Below are positions 36,315-44,046 of a stretch of DNA of 64,000 nucleotides, in pieces. Origin of the DNA: Phycisphaeraceae bacterium (GTDB lineage: Bacteria > Planctomycetota > Phycisphaerae > Phycisphaerales > Phycisphaeraceae); contig JADZCR010000002.1 of the NCBI GenBank assembly GCA_020851465.1, positions 186,001 through 250,000 on the forward strand, written 5' to 3'. Each line of letters starts with the position of its first letter. The stretch's first letter is position 1. Both the position numbers and the translations under genes were made by a program. Under the pieces are notes generated by a model that was not told the origin of the DNA, made no database searches, and saw nothing but the letters and a program-made list of their open reading frames with translations.

Positions 36315-38231
36315 ATGACCGCAAACCCGCCATCCCCGGATTTGACGCTAAACCCGCCGCCTGCCGGCGCGCTGCGCCACCTGCAAAAGCCCTGGGTCAT
36401 CAGCATCCTGCTCGTGCTGCTGACGCTCATCCCCTACGCGCAGATGCTTGGGCAGAATTTCGTCAACTATGACGACGACCTTTTCATCACCCGAAATCCG
36501 CACATCAATCACGGCCTGACGCGCGACGCGGTCAACTGGGCGTTCGGGTTTCAATCCGCCAGCCAGTATCACCCGCTGACGACGCTTTCCCACGCGCTGG
36601 ATTGTGAGGTTTTCGGGCTTAACCCCATCGGACCCAAGGCGGTCAACCTCACCCTCCACCTGGCGACGACCGTGCTGATCTTCCGGCTGGCCCTGATGAT
36701 GACCGGCCGCCTCTGGCCATGTGCCGTCCTCGCCCTGCTCTGCGGCATCCATCCCCTGCGCGTCGAAGCGGTCGCATGGATTGCCGAGCGGAAGGAAATG
36801 CTCAGCAATTTTTTCGGTGTCCTGACCATCATTTCCTACGTCTGGTACACACGACGGCGGAACATCGGCCGGTATCTGCTGATGCTCCTGCTCTACACGC
36901 TGACGCTCATGTCCAAGCCGATGCTGGTGACCATGCCGTTCATCCTGCTGCTGCTGGATTACCGCCCGCTGCGACGCTTTGACCTCACGCCGGTAATGGA
37001 ACTGCCCCGCAAGCTGCTATGGCTCGTTCTCGAAAAGCTGCCGATGTTCCCGTTGCTGATCGCGTCGTCCTACCTGACATGGCGGGTGGTGCAGGTGTCG
37101 GGCGCAGCCCACTCTCTCGAAGCGACGCCGGTCGCCTACCGACTGACCAACGTCATCATCGCCTACGGCTGGTACATCTACAAAACTTTCGTGCCGCTGA
37201 ACCTGACCTGTCTCTACCTGTTCGACCCCACATGGTCAGCATGGGAAGTCACCGCAGCCTCGGCGGCCTTTTTCACCCTGACCTATCTCGCCATCCGTTA
37301 CATTCGCAAGCTGCCCTATCTCTTCGTGGGCTGGTTCTTCTTCGTCGGAACCCTGGTTCCGGTCATCGGACTTGTCCAGGTCGGCGCACAGGCTTACGCG
37401 GATCGCTACTCCTACGTGGGGCAGATCGGCTTGTTCATCATGATTATCTGGGGCGCAGCTGACCTGATCCGGCGGCTGAGCATCAAGACCTCGCAACTCG
37501 TGCTGCTGCTCGGTGCGGTTGTCGTTGTCTGCCTCTGCGTGACCTGGCTTCAGGTCTCCTACTGGTACAACTCGAAGTCGCTCTTCACCCATGCAATCGA
37601 TGTCAATCCCAACAGCAGCACCGCTCATAACAACCTCGGCTCGATCTACCTGATCGAGGGCAACTACCAGAAAGCTGCGGAGGAGTTTTTCGCAGCGACC
37701 AAGATTTTCGCATATACGCCCGAAGCCTGGAACAACCTCGGACAGGTTTTCATCCTCAAGGGTGACTACGACAGCGCGATCGAAGTGCTGCGCGTCGCCT
37801 TTAACCAGAGACCAGACAACAAAATGGTTTTGACCAATCTTGGCATCGCCTTCCTCGGTAAAAACGACTTGGACAAAGCAGTCAATTTCCTTCAAAAGGC
37901 GATTCAGAGCGACCCCTTCTACGGGAATGCTCACTATTACATGGCTGTTGCGCTTAAATCTTTGGGCAGGTTCCCGGAGGCACGCGAGCAGGTGGCTCAG
38001 GCAATCAAGTTGCAGGAAACGCCGGAAGGCTGGACGTTGCTGGCGGATATTTACAGTGCCCAGGGAGATCGCGTCGCTGCGATGGAGGCCGTCAAAAATG
38101 CGATCCGGCTCAGTCCGAATTACGAGCCGGCAAAGATACGAATAGAGCGACTCAACCGCGGCGAACCCACCGAGCCGCCGCAGGCGACGACACGACCCGC
38201 CAGTCAACCAGCCACCCAGCCAAAACCGTAG
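36315..38231 (+). CDS. TMTC-like multi-spanning GT-C protein with TPR tail (2)
   Basis: A 638-residue relative of the protein encoded at 33147-35405. Residues 25-425 form about 10-11 membrane segments; residues 430-620 are about five TPR units (SSTAHNNLGSIYLIEGNYQK, AWNNLGQVFILKGDYDSA). The GT-C signatures are even clearer: FVNYDDDLFITRNPHI (Asp53-55), QYHPLTTLSHALD, and HPLRVEAVAWIAERKEML at 146-163. The tail is Thr/Pro/Ala-rich. The gene ends at the edge of the repeat-rich non-coding block. The role as a polyprenyl-phosphate-dependent protein or lipid glycosyltransferase is inferred from the signatures and the DPM-like neighbour. Confidence 0.82.
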   Translation: MTANPPSPDLTLNPPPAGALRHLQKPWVISILLVLLTLIPYAQMLGQNFVNYDDDLFITRNPHINHGLTRDAVNWAFGFQSASQYHPLTTLSHALDCEVFGLNPIGPKAVNLTLHLATTVLIFRLALMMTGRLWPCAVLALLCGIHPLRVEAVAWIAERKEMLSNFFGVLTIISYVWYTRRRNIGRYLLMLLLYTLTLMSKPMLVTMPFILLLLDYRPLRRFDLTPVMELPRKLLWLVLEKLPMFPLLIASSYLTWRVVQVSGAAHSLEATPVAYRLTNVIIAYGWYIYKTFVPLNLTCLYLFDPTWSAWEVTAASAAFFTLTYLAIRYIRKLPYLFVGWFFFVGTLVPVIGLVQVGAQAYADRYSYVGQIGLFIMIIWGAADLIRRLSIKTSQLVLLLGAVVVVCLCVTWLQVSYWYNSKSLFTHAIDVNPNSSTAHNNLGSIYLIEGNYQKAAEEFFAATKIFAYTPEAWNNLGQVFILKGDYDSAIEVLRVAFNQRPDNKMVLTNLGIAFLGKNDLDKAVNFLQKAIQSDPFYGNAHYYMAVALKSLGRFPEAREQVAQAIKLQETPEGWTLLADIYSAQGDRVAAMEAVKNAIRLSPNYEPAKIRIERLNRGEPTEPPQATTRPASQPATQPKP

Positions 38232-38305
38232 CGGAATGGTCCAGCGGAACGCGAAGATGGTTCGGCAAATCGCGCGGTGCGGAGCAGAGGTAAGCGGTGA
38301 AATGT

Positions 38306-38762
38306 GCGGCTCGGCAGAGCAGACGGTTTGGCGGAAATCGGTTCAGATGCAGACGGTTCGGCAGCAGGAGCAGAGCAAAGCAAACGGCTCGGCAGAGCCT
38401 CGCCCTCCCATCAGGTAATCGTTGCCCTCCCACGAGGTCGTTGATAATTCCGGGAGAGCGAGGCGCACGCACACGGGAAAGAAATGACCCCGCGCACGGG
38501 AGAGCGAGGCTCCAGCCGAGCTTGTTCGTGCGTCCAACACAAACGGCTTGGCGGAAAACGGCTCGACGGAGTCTCGCCCTCCCAGACAGAATCGCCCTCC
38601 CGTGGGATCGTTGATGATTCGGGGAGAGCGATACGCGCGCACACGGGAAAGAAATGACCTCACGTACGGGAGAGCGAGGCTCCAGCCGCACGGGAGAGCG
38701 AGGCTCCAGCCGAGCTTGTTCGTGCGTCCAACACAGACGGCTCGGCAGAGCCTCGCCCTCCC
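38306..38762. repeat. REP/MITE-like inverted-repeat array
   Basis: Two tandem copies of an element with long imperfect terminal inverted repeats, plus a third left arm. Copy A spans 38387-38521: the left arm starts GCTCGGCAGAGCCTCGC (38387) and the right arm, 38498-38521, is nearly its reverse complement. Copy B spans 38561-38715, with an internal duplication of about 24 bp in its right arm. A lone left arm lies at 38740-38762. Left arms recur at spacings of 174 and 179 bp. Between the arms both copies share ACACGGGAAAGAAATGACC, and after the right arm CTTGTTCGTGCGTCCAACAC. Shorter ACGGYTYGGCRG relatives occur at 38306, 38323, 38353 and 38543. No transposase is nearby. Confidence 0.85.
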
Positions 38763-38828
38763 ATTCCGCACCTCCCATTCCGCACCCTCCCGAGCTTAAT
38801 TCGTCCTCGCTGGCGAGGAGACGGGCGC

Positions 38829-38858
38829 AAAAAAAACGGCCACCCTTTCGGATGGCCG
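38829..38858 (-). terminator. Rho-independent terminator of the prepilin gene
   Basis: Read on the minus strand: a GC-rich hairpin (stem CGGCCA/TGGCCG plus two further pairs, tetraloop GAAA) followed directly by eight T residues (38836-38829). It lies about 255 bp beyond the prepilin stop, on the far side of the 10-bp repeat array, so the array should be transcribed as 3' untranslated RNA. Confidence 0.8.
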
Positions 38859-38870
38859 CTTCTAGATTTT

Positions 38871-39098
38871 CAGACATTTTCAAACGTCTTCAGACATCTT
38901 CAACATCATCTTCGGACATTCTCAAATATCCTCAGACTTCTTCGGACATCCTTGGATATCCTCGGTCATCCTTGAACATCCTCAAACATCCTCTGACTTC
39001 TTCGGACATCCTTGGATACCCTTGAACATCCTCTGATATTCTCAGGCATCCTCGGACATCCTCAGACATTCTCTGACATCTTCAGACGTTTTCAGACC
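38871..39098. repeat. 10-bp tandem repeat, about 23 degenerate units
   Basis: The plus-strand consensus is about CRGACATCYT, with unit length 10 bp almost throughout; one unit near 38901 is 12 bp. Typical units are CAGACATCTT, CGGACATCCT, TGGATATCCT and TGAACATCCT. A longer block, CTTCTTCGGACATCCTTGG, occurs twice, showing higher-order duplication. On the minus strand, the sense of the prepilin transcript, the unit reads AGGATGTCYG. It lies between the prepilin stop codon and its terminator. Confidence 0.9.
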
Positions 39099-39112
39099 CA
39101 GACAACGGGCGA

Positions 39113-39880
39113 TCAGTTACCTCGGACGAACAGCGCGTTGTAGCCGGCGACGGTGCCGGTGGCGGTGTCGTTGTTGAAGAGGTAGTCATCGCCGGTGTTG
39201 GTGGTGTTGGCGTAGCGGGTCGGGCTGACCTTGGCGGTGGTGATGAACTGGCTGGAGTTATCACCGAACACCACGCTGCCGCGCCAATCGCTGGTGACAG
39301 TCGTCCAGATGCTCTGGGCAACCGAGGTCACGTTGGTCGCGTCGGTCATGACGCGGTCACCCATGATCAGAGCCTGCGAGTTGTTGGTGGTCTTCCACTC
39401 AGCCATGTGGCCGCCTTCGAGCGAGGAGGTGGTGCCCAAGGAGAGCATGGCGTAGGAGTAACCCTGAGTCGCCGTGCCGCTCATGGCGACGTTCACACCC
39501 GAGTTCGCCGTCTTGATGTTGGCGGTGTCGGTCTCGCCCGGGGAGATGCAGTAGTTGCTGGTGAAGTAGTTACCGTTGAGCAGTTGGGCGATACGGTTGG
39601 AGACCGCAAAGCCGTTACCCGCTGCACCGTACGAGGTCGAGGTGGTGGCGAGTGAGGCCACCGAGGCGCCCGTGCCGTCGAGGCCGGGCATGTACTCGTT
39701 GTTACCGCTGGCGAACATCACCATACCCTGGTGGATGCCGCGGACCTGCGTGCTGTTTTGCATCTGCCGAGCCGTACGGCGGGCAGCGCTCAGAGCAGGC
39801 AGGAGGATGCCGATGAGCAGCGCGATGATTGAAATAACCACGAGCAGCTCGATCAGTGTGAAGCCCTTCATCTTTCGCAT
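39113..39880 (-). CDS. Type IV pilin/pseudopilin-like protein with N-terminal methylation motif
   Basis: A 255-residue secreted or surface subunit. The N-terminus MRKMKGFTLIELLVVISIIA is a canonical class III prepilin signal: a short basic leader, the Gly-Phe cleavage site and Glu at +5, then a hydrophobic helix to about residue 35. The C-terminal globular part is rich in Gly, Thr, Ser and Asn and resembles the planctomycete prepilin-type proteins with H-x9-DG-like tails only in general style. It is processed by a prepilin peptidase not in the window. The gene stands alone, with a long leader and a 3' repeat array. Confidence 0.88.
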   Translation of the reverse strand: MRKMKGFTLIELLVVISIIALLIGILLPALSAARRTARQMQNSTQVRGIHQGMVMFASGNNEYMPGLDGTGASVASLATTSTSYGAAGNGFAVSNRIAQLLNGNYFTSNYCISPGETDTANIKTANSGVNVAMSGTATQGYSYAMLSLGTTSSLEGGHMAEWKTTNNSQALIMGDRVMTDATNVTSVAQSIWTTVTSDWRGSVVFGDNSSQFITTAKVSPTRYANTTNTGDDYLFNNDTATGTVAGYNALFVRGN

Positions 39881-40068
39881 GATTCAAACTCCCATATAAG
39901 GGGACTCAAGAGAACCAGGATGAATCCGCGACGTAGAAGACAAGGCCGGCTTCCGGATCCGGAAATGAAGTCTCGACCACCGAGACTGATTTCCAAGGAC
40001 GGACGATTTGATGTGATGATGCCGGTGATGCTGCCCTGCTTCCGAATCGTGTTCATCCTTACTTGTGA

Positions 40069-40083
40069 GGTGAACCGTTCACC
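40069..40083. promoter_or_regulatory. Palindrome GGTGAAC-C-GTTCACC, possible operator
   Basis: A perfect 7-bp inverted repeat with a one-base centre, about 190 bp upstream of the prepilin start. Size and symmetry fit a dimeric regulator site. No function is shown by the sequence. Confidence 0.35.
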
Positions 40084-40101
40084 CCACGTATGCAATTTTA
40101 G

Positions 40102-40152
40102 CATTCCCGTACGAAACAAGCATCCCTGCCGCGAAAACGGCAGGCGGGAATG
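40102..40152. other. Nested hairpin in the prepilin/hemB intergenic region
   Basis: The outer stem CATTCCCG (40102-40109) pairs with CGGGAATG (40145-40152); the inner stem CCTGCCG (40125-40131) pairs with CGGCAGG (40138-40144) around CGAAAA. On the plus strand the hairpin is followed by TTAATTTTTAG, which is terminator-like, but no plus-strand gene ends here. On the minus strand it would lie in or before the prepilin leader. Confidence 0.45.
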
Positions 40153-40331
40153 TTAATTTTTAGTCCTATTCAACATTATCGGCTTAATCCGTCGCGCTGA
40201 AAATCGGTTTTGATGCTCAGCTCCCCTGTCACCTGAACTCGAGCACATCGTCAGACGTATCACTGAAAAAGCCTAACCGGGTAACTTATCCAAGTCAACA
40301 GGAATCTGGATAATGGTTGTATTATGGGCCA

Positions 40332-40370
40332 CCCCGCCTGTGGATAACTTTCCTGAAGCAAGCGGCGGGG
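40332..40370 (+). promoter_or_regulatory. hemB leader hairpin that would pair with the ribosome-binding region
   Basis: CCCCGCC (40332-40338) is the exact complement of GGCGGGG (40364-40370), which ends three bases before the hemB ATG and is its only purine-rich, Shine-Dalgarno-like segment. If formed in RNA, the 7-bp stem would hide the initiation region. Regulation is inferred. Confidence 0.4.
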
Positions 40371-40373
40371 TTT

Positions 40374-41408
40374 ATGATGGCTGCCATGTCGAGCAAGCCC
40401 AATGAGCCGCATCGTCCCCGCCGACTACGCCGCGGGGCGGGATTGCGTGACGCGGTGGCGGATGTGATTATTCATCCTAACCACCTGATTTATCCGCTAT
40501 TTGTGACAAATCTGGATCAATCCAAGCCTGTTTCCTCGATGCCGGAAGTCAGTCAGCTACCCGTCAAGGAAGCGGTGAGCCGGATTCGAGAGCTGGCCGG
40601 GCTGGGGCTGAGGCAGTTTCTGCTCTTTGGTGTCACCCCCGCTGACCAAAAAAATCCGCAAGGCAGCTATGCCTCATCACCTGAGGCGCCGGTGAACCGC
40701 GTCCTGCGCGAGGTGCGACAGGCGGGCATCGACGCGGTGATGTATGCCGACCTCTGCTTTTGCGAATACACGGATCACGGACACTGCGGCATCTTGAGCG
40801 AAGCAACGGCTGATACGCAGCGCAGCGGTTCGGCTCACGCCTGCGCGGATGTGGACAACGACGCAACGGTCGCGCGACTGGCGCAGACGGCTGTCGTGCA
40901 GGCGCAGGCGGGCGCGGATGTCGTCGCGCCGTCGGGCATGATGGACGGCCAGGTCGGCGCGATCCGTCGTGCGCTGGATGAGGCGGGCTACCCTCACACG
41001 GCGATACTCGCGTACAGCATCAAGTACGCTTCGACTTTTTACGGTCCCTTCCGTGAAGCAGGCGAAGGGGGAATGAAGACCGGAGACCGGCGGGGCTACC
41101 AGATGGACTTTCGGCGCTCCCGCGAGTGGCGGATCGAGCTGGAAGCAGATCTGGCCCAGGGCGCGGATATGGTGATGGTCAAGCCTGCGGCGACGTATCT
41201 CGACATCGTGCGGCAGGTGCGAGAGGCGACGAGTGTGCCGGTGGCGGCCTACCACGTCAGCGGGGAATATGCGATGCTGCACGCGGCGGCACAGCGCGGG
41301 TGGCTGGACCTCAAGGCTTCGGCACTGGAGACGACCTGCGCCATCCGCCGTGCCGGTGCGGACCTGATCGTGACGTATTTCGCGCCGCGACTGATCGAGT
41401 GGCTTTAG
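40374..41408 (+). CDS. hemB: Delta-aminolevulinic acid dehydratase (porphobilinogen synthase)
   Basis: A 344-residue enzyme condensing two 5-aminolevulinates to porphobilinogen in heme synthesis. The zinc-type active site is present (DLCFCEYTDHGHCG, three cysteines near residue 127). The two lysines are in YSIKYAS and MVKPAATYLD; the latter forms the Schiff base. Also seen are VAPSGMMDGQV and YHVSGEYAM. Three ATGs lie close together (40374, 40377, 40386); the first is given because the conserved N-terminus begins soon after and longer frames have no support. The unknown membrane protein gene follows after 55 bp. Confidence 0.95.
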   Translation: MMAAMSSKPNEPHRPRRLRRGAGLRDAVADVIIHPNHLIYPLFVTNLDQSKPVSSMPEVSQLPVKEAVSRIRELAGLGLRQFLLFGVTPADQKNPQGSYASSPEAPVNRVLREVRQAGIDAVMYADLCFCEYTDHGHCGILSEATADTQRSGSAHACADVDNDATVARLAQTAVVQAQAGADVVAPSGMMDGQVGAIRRALDEAGYPHTAILAYSIKYASTFYGPFREAGEGGMKTGDRRGYQMDFRRSREWRIELEADLAQGADMVMVKPAATYLDIVRQVREATSVPVAAYHVSGEYAMLHAAAQRGWLDLKASALETTCAIRRAGADLIVTYFAPRLIEWL

Positions 41409-41463
41409 CTGTTGATGAATCGACGGCTCAGGCTGGGGCGATATCAAACCTCTGAGGAAACCG

Positions 41464-42393
41464 ATGCTTCCTTCTCTGCGACAACGACTGATCCTGGCCG
41501 GGGCCATTCTGCTGGGGGCGTTGGGCTTCCTCGCGGCACGTCCGTATCTCGAACCCTATGACCTCTCGACGGGTATCAGCCTCTTTTCCGCACGGGTCGC
41601 AATGCCTGCGGCTTTGGGTATCGCGCTGGTCGCGTCGCTGCCGGCGGTGGTCCTCGCCATTTTCGCTTCGGCGACGGGTCATCCGCTCGCCGGGGTTTTC
41701 GCCATGTGCATGTCGCTGGCGGTACTCGCAGGCATGGGGGGATCGGTTGACGGCTGGTTCTGGCGTTCACCTCTGCCGAGCGAATACGGCTCGCTCATCA
41801 GCGAAATGGTGATCTGGCAGACGGGGATCGTGCTGCTGATCCTGTTGATCCAGAAATTTCGTGAGCCGATCCGGAAAAAATTTCCCGCGCTGGCGTTTAA
41901 CGATCACCTCGGCTCGAACACGTGGGTTCGTCTGCCCGGTCTGACCGCGCTGCTGGCGGGGGTAATCAGCGCAGCGGTCGGCGCGCTGCTGACCTTTGTC
42001 CTCATGCGCAACACCGACACCGGGCAGGCCGTCGGTGCTGTGCTCATCGCGTTCACCGCGGGCGGGCTGGCGGCCCAGAGCCTCTTTCCGCAGCGCAATC
42101 CCATCGGCATCCTCTTCAGCCCGGCATTGGTGGCGATTATTTCGTATGTCTTTGCGATGCTGCGCTACGACTCTGCTGAAAGTCTGCTGAGCGCGCTCTA
42201 CGCGAACAAGCTCATGGCCGGCCTGCCGGGAACGTGCAAGGTGCTGCCGATTTTCTACGCCTCCGTGGGCGTCGCCGGGTGCATCATGGGTATCGGCATG
42301 GCGCAGAGCATTGAGCGCTCCGGGAAAATGAGTGAGTCCCCCGCCGGCTCGACCGCCGCTGCCGGCGCATCAAACCACGTCCGCACTCCTTAA
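41464..42393 (+). CDS. Multi-spanning membrane protein of unknown function
   Basis: A 309-residue protein with about 7-8 membrane segments: an N-terminal helix (LILAGAILLGALGFLAA), several Ala/Gly/Leu-rich helices up to about residue 285, and a short hydrophilic C-terminus. I recognise no family motif. The string SLFPQRNPIGILFSPALVAI is the most distinctive. It is between hemB and araB on the same strand, 12 bp before araB, so it may be co-transcribed with them. Confidence 0.75.
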   Translation: MLPSLRQRLILAGAILLGALGFLAARPYLEPYDLSTGISLFSARVAMPAALGIALVASLPAVVLAIFASATGHPLAGVFAMCMSLAVLAGMGGSVDGWFWRSPLPSEYGSLISEMVIWQTGIVLLILLIQKFREPIRKKFPALAFNDHLGSNTWVRLPGLTALLAGVISAAVGALLTFVLMRNTDTGQAVGAVLIAFTAGGLAAQSLFPQRNPIGILFSPALVAIISYVFAMLRYDSAESLLSALYANKLMAGLPGTCKVLPIFYASVGVAGCIMGIGMAQSIERSGKMSESPAGSTAAAGASNHVRTP

Positions 42394-42405
42394 CGAGATA
42401 ACACG

Positions 42406-44046
42406 ATGCCGCGACGATCGACATCCCTTGCGCTGGGTCTGGATTTTGGTACCGAATCGGTGCGTGCGCTGCTTGTGGGGCTTGACGGCGAGGAAGCGGC
42501 GTCGGCGGTGACGCCCTACCGTCACGGACAGATCACGCGGCGACTGCCCGGCGCGGCGCACGATCTGCCGCCCGACTTCGCCTTGCAGGATCCGCGGGAC
42601 TGGATCGACAGCTCAGGCCGCGCGGTCCGCGCTGCGTTGCGGCAGGCGCGCGTTGACGCCGGCGCGGTGGTGAGCATCGGGGTGGACTTCACCAGTTGCA
42701 CGATGCTGCCGTCCTTGCGTGACGGCACGCCGCTGTGTCAGACCGGGCGGCTGAGTTCTGAAAAATACGCCTGGCCCAAGCTCTGGAAACACCATGCCGC
42801 CAAGAGCCAGACGGATCGGCTCAATCAGATCGCCCGCGAACGTAACGAGCCGTGGCTGTCGCGTTACGGCGGGATCGTCGGGCTGGAGTGGTTTTTTCCG
42901 AAAATCTTCGAAACGCTGGAGCAGGCACCGCGCGTTTACGACGCCGCTGAGGTCTGGCTCGAAGGCGGCGACTGGTACGTCTGGCAGCTCGTCGGGCCGG
43001 AAAAGGTCGGCGCGGAATTGCCGCGTTCGACCTGTCAGGCTGGTTACAAGGCGATGTGGAACGCCCATACGGGCTATCCGTCGAGCGAGTTTTTCGCGGC
43101 ACTGAACCCGAAAATGGCGCGCGTGGTCACGGACAAGATGCCCGGACGACTCATGGCACCGGGTGAGCTGGCGGGCGGACTTTGCCCACGGATGGCGGGG
43201 GTGCTGGGGTTGCGTGAAGGCACGCCGGTCAGCGCCGCGGTGATCGATGCGCACGCGGGCGTCCCCGGCGCGGGTGTCGCCGAGCCGGACACGCTGGTGA
43301 TGGTCATGGGCACCAGTTCGTGTCACATGCTCAACTCGCGGCTTGAGCGGCTCATTCCGGGAGTCGCGGGCGTGGTCGAAGGGGGAATCCTGCCGGGATT
43401 TTATGGATATGAAACGGGTCAGGCGGCAGTGGGCGATGCTTTCGACTGGTTCCGCCGTCTGACGGGGCAGAAGGATTTTGCTCAGTTGGATAAGCGGGCC
43501 GGGGCGGTGCAGCCGGGCAGTGACGGCGTGCTCTGCATGGACTGGCTCAACGGCTGCCGCACCCCGCTGATGGACGGCTCACTCAGCGGCGCGTTTACGG
43601 GAGTGACGCTCAACCACGGGGCAGAGCATCTTTATCGCGCGTTGCTCGAAGCGTCGGCGTTTGGCGTCCGCTGGATTACGGATACCTTGCGTGAGGGCGG
43701 CATCCCTGTTCGACGTTTCGTAGCCACAGGGGGACTGCCGCACCACAACCGGCTGCTGGTGCAGATTTACGCTGATGTGCTGGGCCAGAACATCATCATT
43801 CATCCCTCGAAGCAGGGACCGGCTCTGGGTGCGGCCATTCTCGGCACACTTGCGGCGGGTAAGCGCGTGACTGGATTCACCTCTGCCGCCGCTGCCATGC
43901 ACGCGATGGCGCGAGCTGATGAAAAGATCCGCGGGCGCGAGCCGATCGTTGTGCGCCCTCATCGAGCGGCTACGAAACTGTACGACCGTGTTTACGCTCG
44001 ATACCGCAAACTAGCCGATGAATGTTCCGCCCGGTCGCGCAGTTGA
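42406..44046 (+). CDS. araB: Ribulokinase
   Basis: A 546-residue FGGY-family sugar kinase. The N-terminal phosphate motif LGLDFGTESVRAL and the ribulokinase-typical SIGVDFTSCTMLPSL are clear, followed by VMVMGTSSCHML and the FGGY C-terminal segment FVATGGLPHHNRLLVQIYAD. The enzyme phosphorylates L- or D-ribulose for pentose use. The full length matches AraB (about 550-570). There are no araA or araD genes next to it, so the sugar route is incomplete within the window. ATG 42406 follows the membrane protein gene by 12 bp. Confidence 0.93.
   Translation: MPRRSTSLALGLDFGTESVRALLVGLDGEEAASAVTPYRHGQITRRLPGAAHDLPPDFALQDPRDWIDSSGRAVRAALRQARVDAGAVVSIGVDFTSCTMLPSLRDGTPLCQTGRLSSEKYAWPKLWKHHAAKSQTDRLNQIARERNEPWLSRYGGIVGLEWFFPKIFETLEQAPRVYDAAEVWLEGGDWYVWQLVGPEKVGAELPRSTCQAGYKAMWNAHTGYPSSEFFAALNPKMARVVTDKMPGRLMAPGELAGGLCPRMAGVLGLREGTPVSAAVIDAHAGVPGAGVAEPDTLVMVMGTSSCHMLNSRLERLIPGVAGVVEGGILPGFYGYETGQAAVGDAFDWFRRLTGQKDFAQLDKRAGAVQPGSDGVLCMDWLNGCRTPLMDGSLSGAFTGVTLNHGAEHLYRALLEASAFGVRWITDTLREGGIPVRRFVATGGLPHHNRLLVQIYADVLGQNIIIHPSKQGPALGAAILGTLAAGKRVTGFTSAAAAMHAMARADEKIRGREPIVVRPHRAATKLYDRVYARYRKLADECSARSRS

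Larger units (their letters stand above)
38232..39112. other. Repeat-rich non-coding block between convergent genes
   Basis: About 880 bp without a credible gene, between the TMTC-like gene (+) and the prepilin gene (-). It contains, left to right: an array of inverted-repeat elements (38306-38762), a minus-strand terminator (38829-38858) and a 10-bp tandem repeat (38871-39098). Several open frames cross it on both strands, but they only translate the repeats. Confidence 0.85.
39881..40373. other. Divergent intergenic region between prepilin gene and hemB
   Basis: About 490 bp without a credible gene. It contains a 15-bp palindrome (40069-40083), a nested hairpin (40102-40152), an inverted TTATCCA pair (40286-40292 and 40307-40313) and the hemB leader hairpin (40332-40370). 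Both promoters must be here, but I cannot fix them with confidence. Confidence 0.6.

Noticed and set aside
38297-38771. Several open frames on both strands through the repeat block, up to about 142 residues
   Set aside because: They translate the repeat arms (recurring strings such as RARLCRAV and SLALP) and have no independent coding signal; they are by-products of GC-rich repeats.
38871-39098. CRISPR array
   Set aside because: The repeat has a 10-bp period with no spacers of 25-40 bp; it is a direct tandem repeat. No cas gene is in the window.
39868-40119. 83-residue minus-strand frame in the prepilin leader, ending just inside the prepilin gene
   Set aside because: It has a weak start context, unusual composition and overlaps the prepilin start. 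A leader peptide is imaginable but not supported.
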